DNA from: Mugil cephalus
Taxonomy: Eukaryota; Chordata; Actinopteri; Mugiliformes; Mugilidae
Assembly: GCF_022458985.1 (NCBI RefSeq)
Contig: NC_061777.1
Coordinates: 14,659,668-14,723,667 of the forward strand
Length of the DNA stretch: 64,000 nt
Reading direction: 5' to 3'
Part shown: piece by piece, positions 57,782 through 64,000 of the stretch
Layout: each line of letters starts with the position of its first letter
Position numbering within the stretch: position 1 is the stretch's first letter
Translations under genes and position numbers: made by a program
Notes under the pieces: generated by a model
The model's input: the letters and a program-made list of their open reading frames with translations, nothing else
What the model was told of the DNA's origin: nothing
Databases searched by the model: none

Positions 57782-59307
57782 ATGGATTCAATGGACAACC
57801 TCAATCATACAGTGGGGACCATGGCCTTAAATGATGATCCTGCTCCAGAGAGCTCCACCGGACAAAAGGATACCTCACCTGCAGAGATATTGAGGTTACT
57901 GCCTCACATCTAACCTTGATTTATGACACTTTAACAACAGTGTTTAAGATTAACTTTGCACCATGCACATTACGTCCTGTCAATAGTGATCACTTCTTTT
58001 TTTTTCCTTCAGAATAAAACAGCAGATGTCCAACCAGTGCTTTGAGATGGCAGTACAGCTCCACACAGGTATATCACGAGCTCCATTGTAATGAAGTTGT
58101 ATTTACAAGTATAACAATTAAAAATTAATTTCAAGTGTCCCATAACAGAAAAAAGTAAAAGATCATGCAGCACATCAGAAGCAGACAGAGACTTGTGAGT
58201 ATTTGAAATTTTGTATCAGTGTGGAACCTTCAACAAAATGTTACATCAGTTTAACAATGTTCAACAATGACACACATTTTTGTATTTATTGTTGCAGGCC
58301 AGATTATATCGAGGAGCTTGAAAGGGTCAAGACAGTTCATTTCAACAGCACACTGGCACTGCACAGGTATACTGCTGTGCTTATTTATTTATTTATTGGT
58401 ATGTCATATTACTCAAAATATCGAGCGAACTATGTATAAATTCTAATAAATTGATCATTGATGTATATGGTATTTGTCAGAATGCAGATGTGGCATGCTA
58501 TCGGAGAAAAGCTGAAAGAGAAGGATTCTGAGGCAGAGTGAGTCAATTCACAACAAACTGAAACGACTGACAACAATAAATGTTTCATGATTTTGATGCC
58601 TGTGTCGATCATGTTTTCCTCAGCGCCCTGAAATCCGTGAGCGATCGCTGCATGGCTCTTTGTTCACAGATAAAACAATTTCAGCAAGTAAGCAGACTCA
58701 TCCTCTGTCAAATCCCAAAGTGTTTGTGTGCTGGGTTATTGCTATGATTTTGTGTAGAAATCATACATAACCAAATTCTTCTTTTTCTTTTTAACAGGAG
58801 TCAAGATCTCTTCAAGATGAAATCACAGATATACAGATGAAGAGACTTGGTATTTAATAACACATTGACACAGTTTGTCCTGCTCCATGATTGTAATGTT
58901 AAGAAACAAACAGTCCCTCAGAAGCGTTACTTGTATTTTTTTGTGTGCAGAGATAAAACGGCTCACTCATGAGAAAATGAAACAGATAGAGGAGTTGATG
59001 TCCAAGAAGGAGCACCCGGACTCGGAGAAGTACAAAGTTGCACTTGAGAAAGGACAAATGAACTTGGAGAAATACAAAAAGATCACCATCATGACCCAGA
59101 ACGTTTTCAGGGTAAATTTATCAGAAACTCTTCAACAAAATAATTCAAGTTCCCTTTGTTCTATGTTTGTTTTATAATTTATTATTCATTCATGTGTGTT
59201 TTTATCCTGTTCAGGGCATCCTTTTGGCCTGTAAAGTCAACTGGCTGGATGATCCCAAACTTCGAGAAATTGCCATGTCACTGGAGGAGTTTCCTATCTC
59301 TGACTAG
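57782..59307 (+). CDS. cenph: Centromere protein H (CENP-H)
   Basis: Subunit of the constitutive centromere-associated network, needed to build the inner kinetochore. Coding exons: 57782-57894, 58013-58068, 58149-58194, 58298-58366, 58481-58537, 58624-58687, 58798-58849, 58951-59111, 59215-59307. Phases join to 236 aa (human 247). The early segment EILRIKQQMSNQC aligns with human LLLRLRAQTKQQL. The middle is long coiled coil (SRSLQDEITDIQMKRLEIKR). The C-terminal CKVNWLDDPKLREIAMSLEE closely matches human SKVNWAEDPALKEIVLQLEE-type sequence, the best family signature. AATAAA is at 59351-59356, just after the stop. dimt1 follows in the same direction about 0.26 kb later. Exon 3 (46 bp) is the least certain boundary. 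Confidence 0.93.
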
Positions 59308-59562
59308 AAAGGGATTTTAAAATCTCAGTTGTATGTTTCTGTGTTATTTCAATAAACAATGTAATAAAAAAAGAAAGTCTAATTTTTGTATGGTAATGTC
59401 GGCCAACTTCCACTAGACGGCAGCACAGGAGGTGAGGTGCTCTACTGTACAGTGAAGAAGAAAAGGACCTACACGTGTTTACAGAGCCCACACAGACATA
59501 CTTTAATTTTTTTGGATTTGGACAAATTTTGATTTCTATACTTGTAATAAAACCAAGTCAAA

Positions 59563-62842
<3,280 letters not shown>

Positions 62843-64000
62843 GAGGGAGAAGTCAGTGGTCAGATCAGTGTAAAGACAGGGACGCTCTGACTTCCCTCCA
62901 GTCTTCTGCTTTGAGGAACAAAATTTCAGATTTGAAATAGTTGCATGAAATGTATAAAAACATACGTGAAAACAGCTCATATTGAGTGACCGTCAAGCTT
63001 CACTTTGCTTGTACAACCTTTTGCCTGATGGAGGCTGATGAGCCCTCTGTCTTGGTATCAAGTCTCTTTTAAAATAAATTACAACTTTTCTCTCTGTAGC
63101 ACATAAATTTTGTCCGTCTTTCTAAAGGTTGCTGCATTTGGACTGTAGCACTTTCTTAATAAGAAATTGTTGATTTTTTATTTAATGCTTTTGTGCCAAA
63201 ACACAGATTACACAGACCTCACTCTGTTGGATTCATAGCACGTGTTTTCAATTTGCAGTGATAAGAAGTGGAGCACAGTAGCAAACATCTTGGCTTGAGT
63301 GCTTAATCTAGGGAGTGAGGCAGTGTAAAGCAGTATACTGGTGTTGAAAAGTTGTGAGTGTCTGACTTAACTGGCATCATTATTCCTTTGTAATGAAGCT
63401 TAACTATTGAAAAGTAATATATATAATTAATATGTTGTTTCATGATTTCATGTCTGTCTTCATATTGGTAGCACTGATAGAATGACAATTTCTTCCTGTG
63501 CTCCCGAGGACTACTTGTCTTTCTCTCTTATCTTGTTTATTTTTCTGTCCCTGAAAATGTTAAGTCCAAATGTAAAGACACTAATGATTGGGCTTTAAAG
63601 TCTACATGCAGCTCAAAATATGGTTACAAGTGTTGATTGTATACAGCTGAACTCTGCAGTGTAGAAAGGAGCATGTTCTCACGTCGGCCGCTAGAGGGCA
63701 GTGAACAGTCACAATGGTAAAGTTAGACACTATGTTACTGACACATCTGGTCACTTTCAAAATAAAACCACTCAACCGCTGACTAAAAATCAAATTTATC
63801 ACAGTGTTCTATAGTATTATAAAATGTTTTATGGTTGCATTAGTGGGAGAAATTATATAATATTTTATAATAATAGGAAAGAACATTATTTTATGTAAAT
63901 ATAAAAAAAATTATTAAATGCTGTTATTATTTTACATTGCCTGGTTACTGATAGTATTCACTATGATGGGAACACATTCTGATGTGTGTTAAAAATATTC
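62843..64000 (+). other. dimt1 3' UTR and downstream DNA
   Basis: The dimt1 3' UTR probably ends near 63,095, after AATAAA at 63073-63078. Beyond it is AT-rich DNA with no gene I can recognise. A short GCCGCTAGAGGGCAGTG phrase near 63,688 resembles motifs often seen in fish repeat copies but cannot be assigned. The last 200 bases are almost all A and T. Confidence 0.5.

Overview
This is vertebrate nuclear DNA, almost certainly from a ray-finned (teleost) fish. The genes have many small exons with GT/AG introns and AATAAA signals. There are long CA, GA and GT microsatellites and short Tc1-like and piggyBac-like transposon remnants. The gene order tent2-homer1-jmy-bhmt matches the human 5q14.1 block (TENT2, HOMER1, JMY, BHMT). 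Species cannot be told from the sequence alone. No retrovirus, LTR element, Polinton or CRISPR array was recognised.

Layout. 1-7.65 kb: tent2 (GLD2 cytoplasmic poly(A) polymerase), minus strand, 14 coding exons, 491 aa, with a Tc1-like remnant in an intron. 7.65-10 kb: shared upstream region of the divergent pair tent2/homer1, with a perfect CRE on the homer1 side. 10.05-27.6 kb: homer1, plus strand, 9 coding exons, 358 aa, with possible short (Homer1a-like) and N-terminally extended forms. 27.6-32.8 kb: homer1 3' UTR, then a spacer. 32.86-44.6 kb: jmy, minus strand, 10 coding exons, 885 aa. A piggyBac-like MITE lies in one jmy intron, a retroelement tail lies next to a splice donor, and an intact tRNA-Gln(CTG) runs antisense in another intron. 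46.7 kb: a decayed tRNA-Gln copy. 47.4-56.9 kb: a tandem bhmt duplication, with two intact 8-exon genes on the minus strand plus two further copies of the first exon. 57.8-59.3 kb: cenph (CENP-H, 236 aa), plus strand. 59.56-62.84 kb: dimt1 (18S rRNA dimethyltransferase, 306 aa), plus strand. The rest to 64 kb is non-coding.

The genes do not form one pathway. They are ordinary conserved neighbours: neuronal mRNA polyadenylation (tent2), synaptic scaffold (homer1), actin nucleation and p53 co-factor (jmy), one-carbon metabolism (bhmt), kinetochore (cenph) and ribosome biogenesis (dimt1).

The most unusual part is the bhmt array. The two coding regions are nearly identical towards the 3' end, but their 5' ends differ strongly. 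Copy 1 has lost about 370 bp of proximal upstream DNA, gained transposons, and has both splice sites of exon 2 altered. Two extra first exons, each with an intact ATG and splice donor, sit upstream of copy 2. Both proteins also lack the usual C-terminal tail of about 40 residues. All exon coordinates were derived by eye from splice consensus and remembered human protein sequences, not from alignment software.
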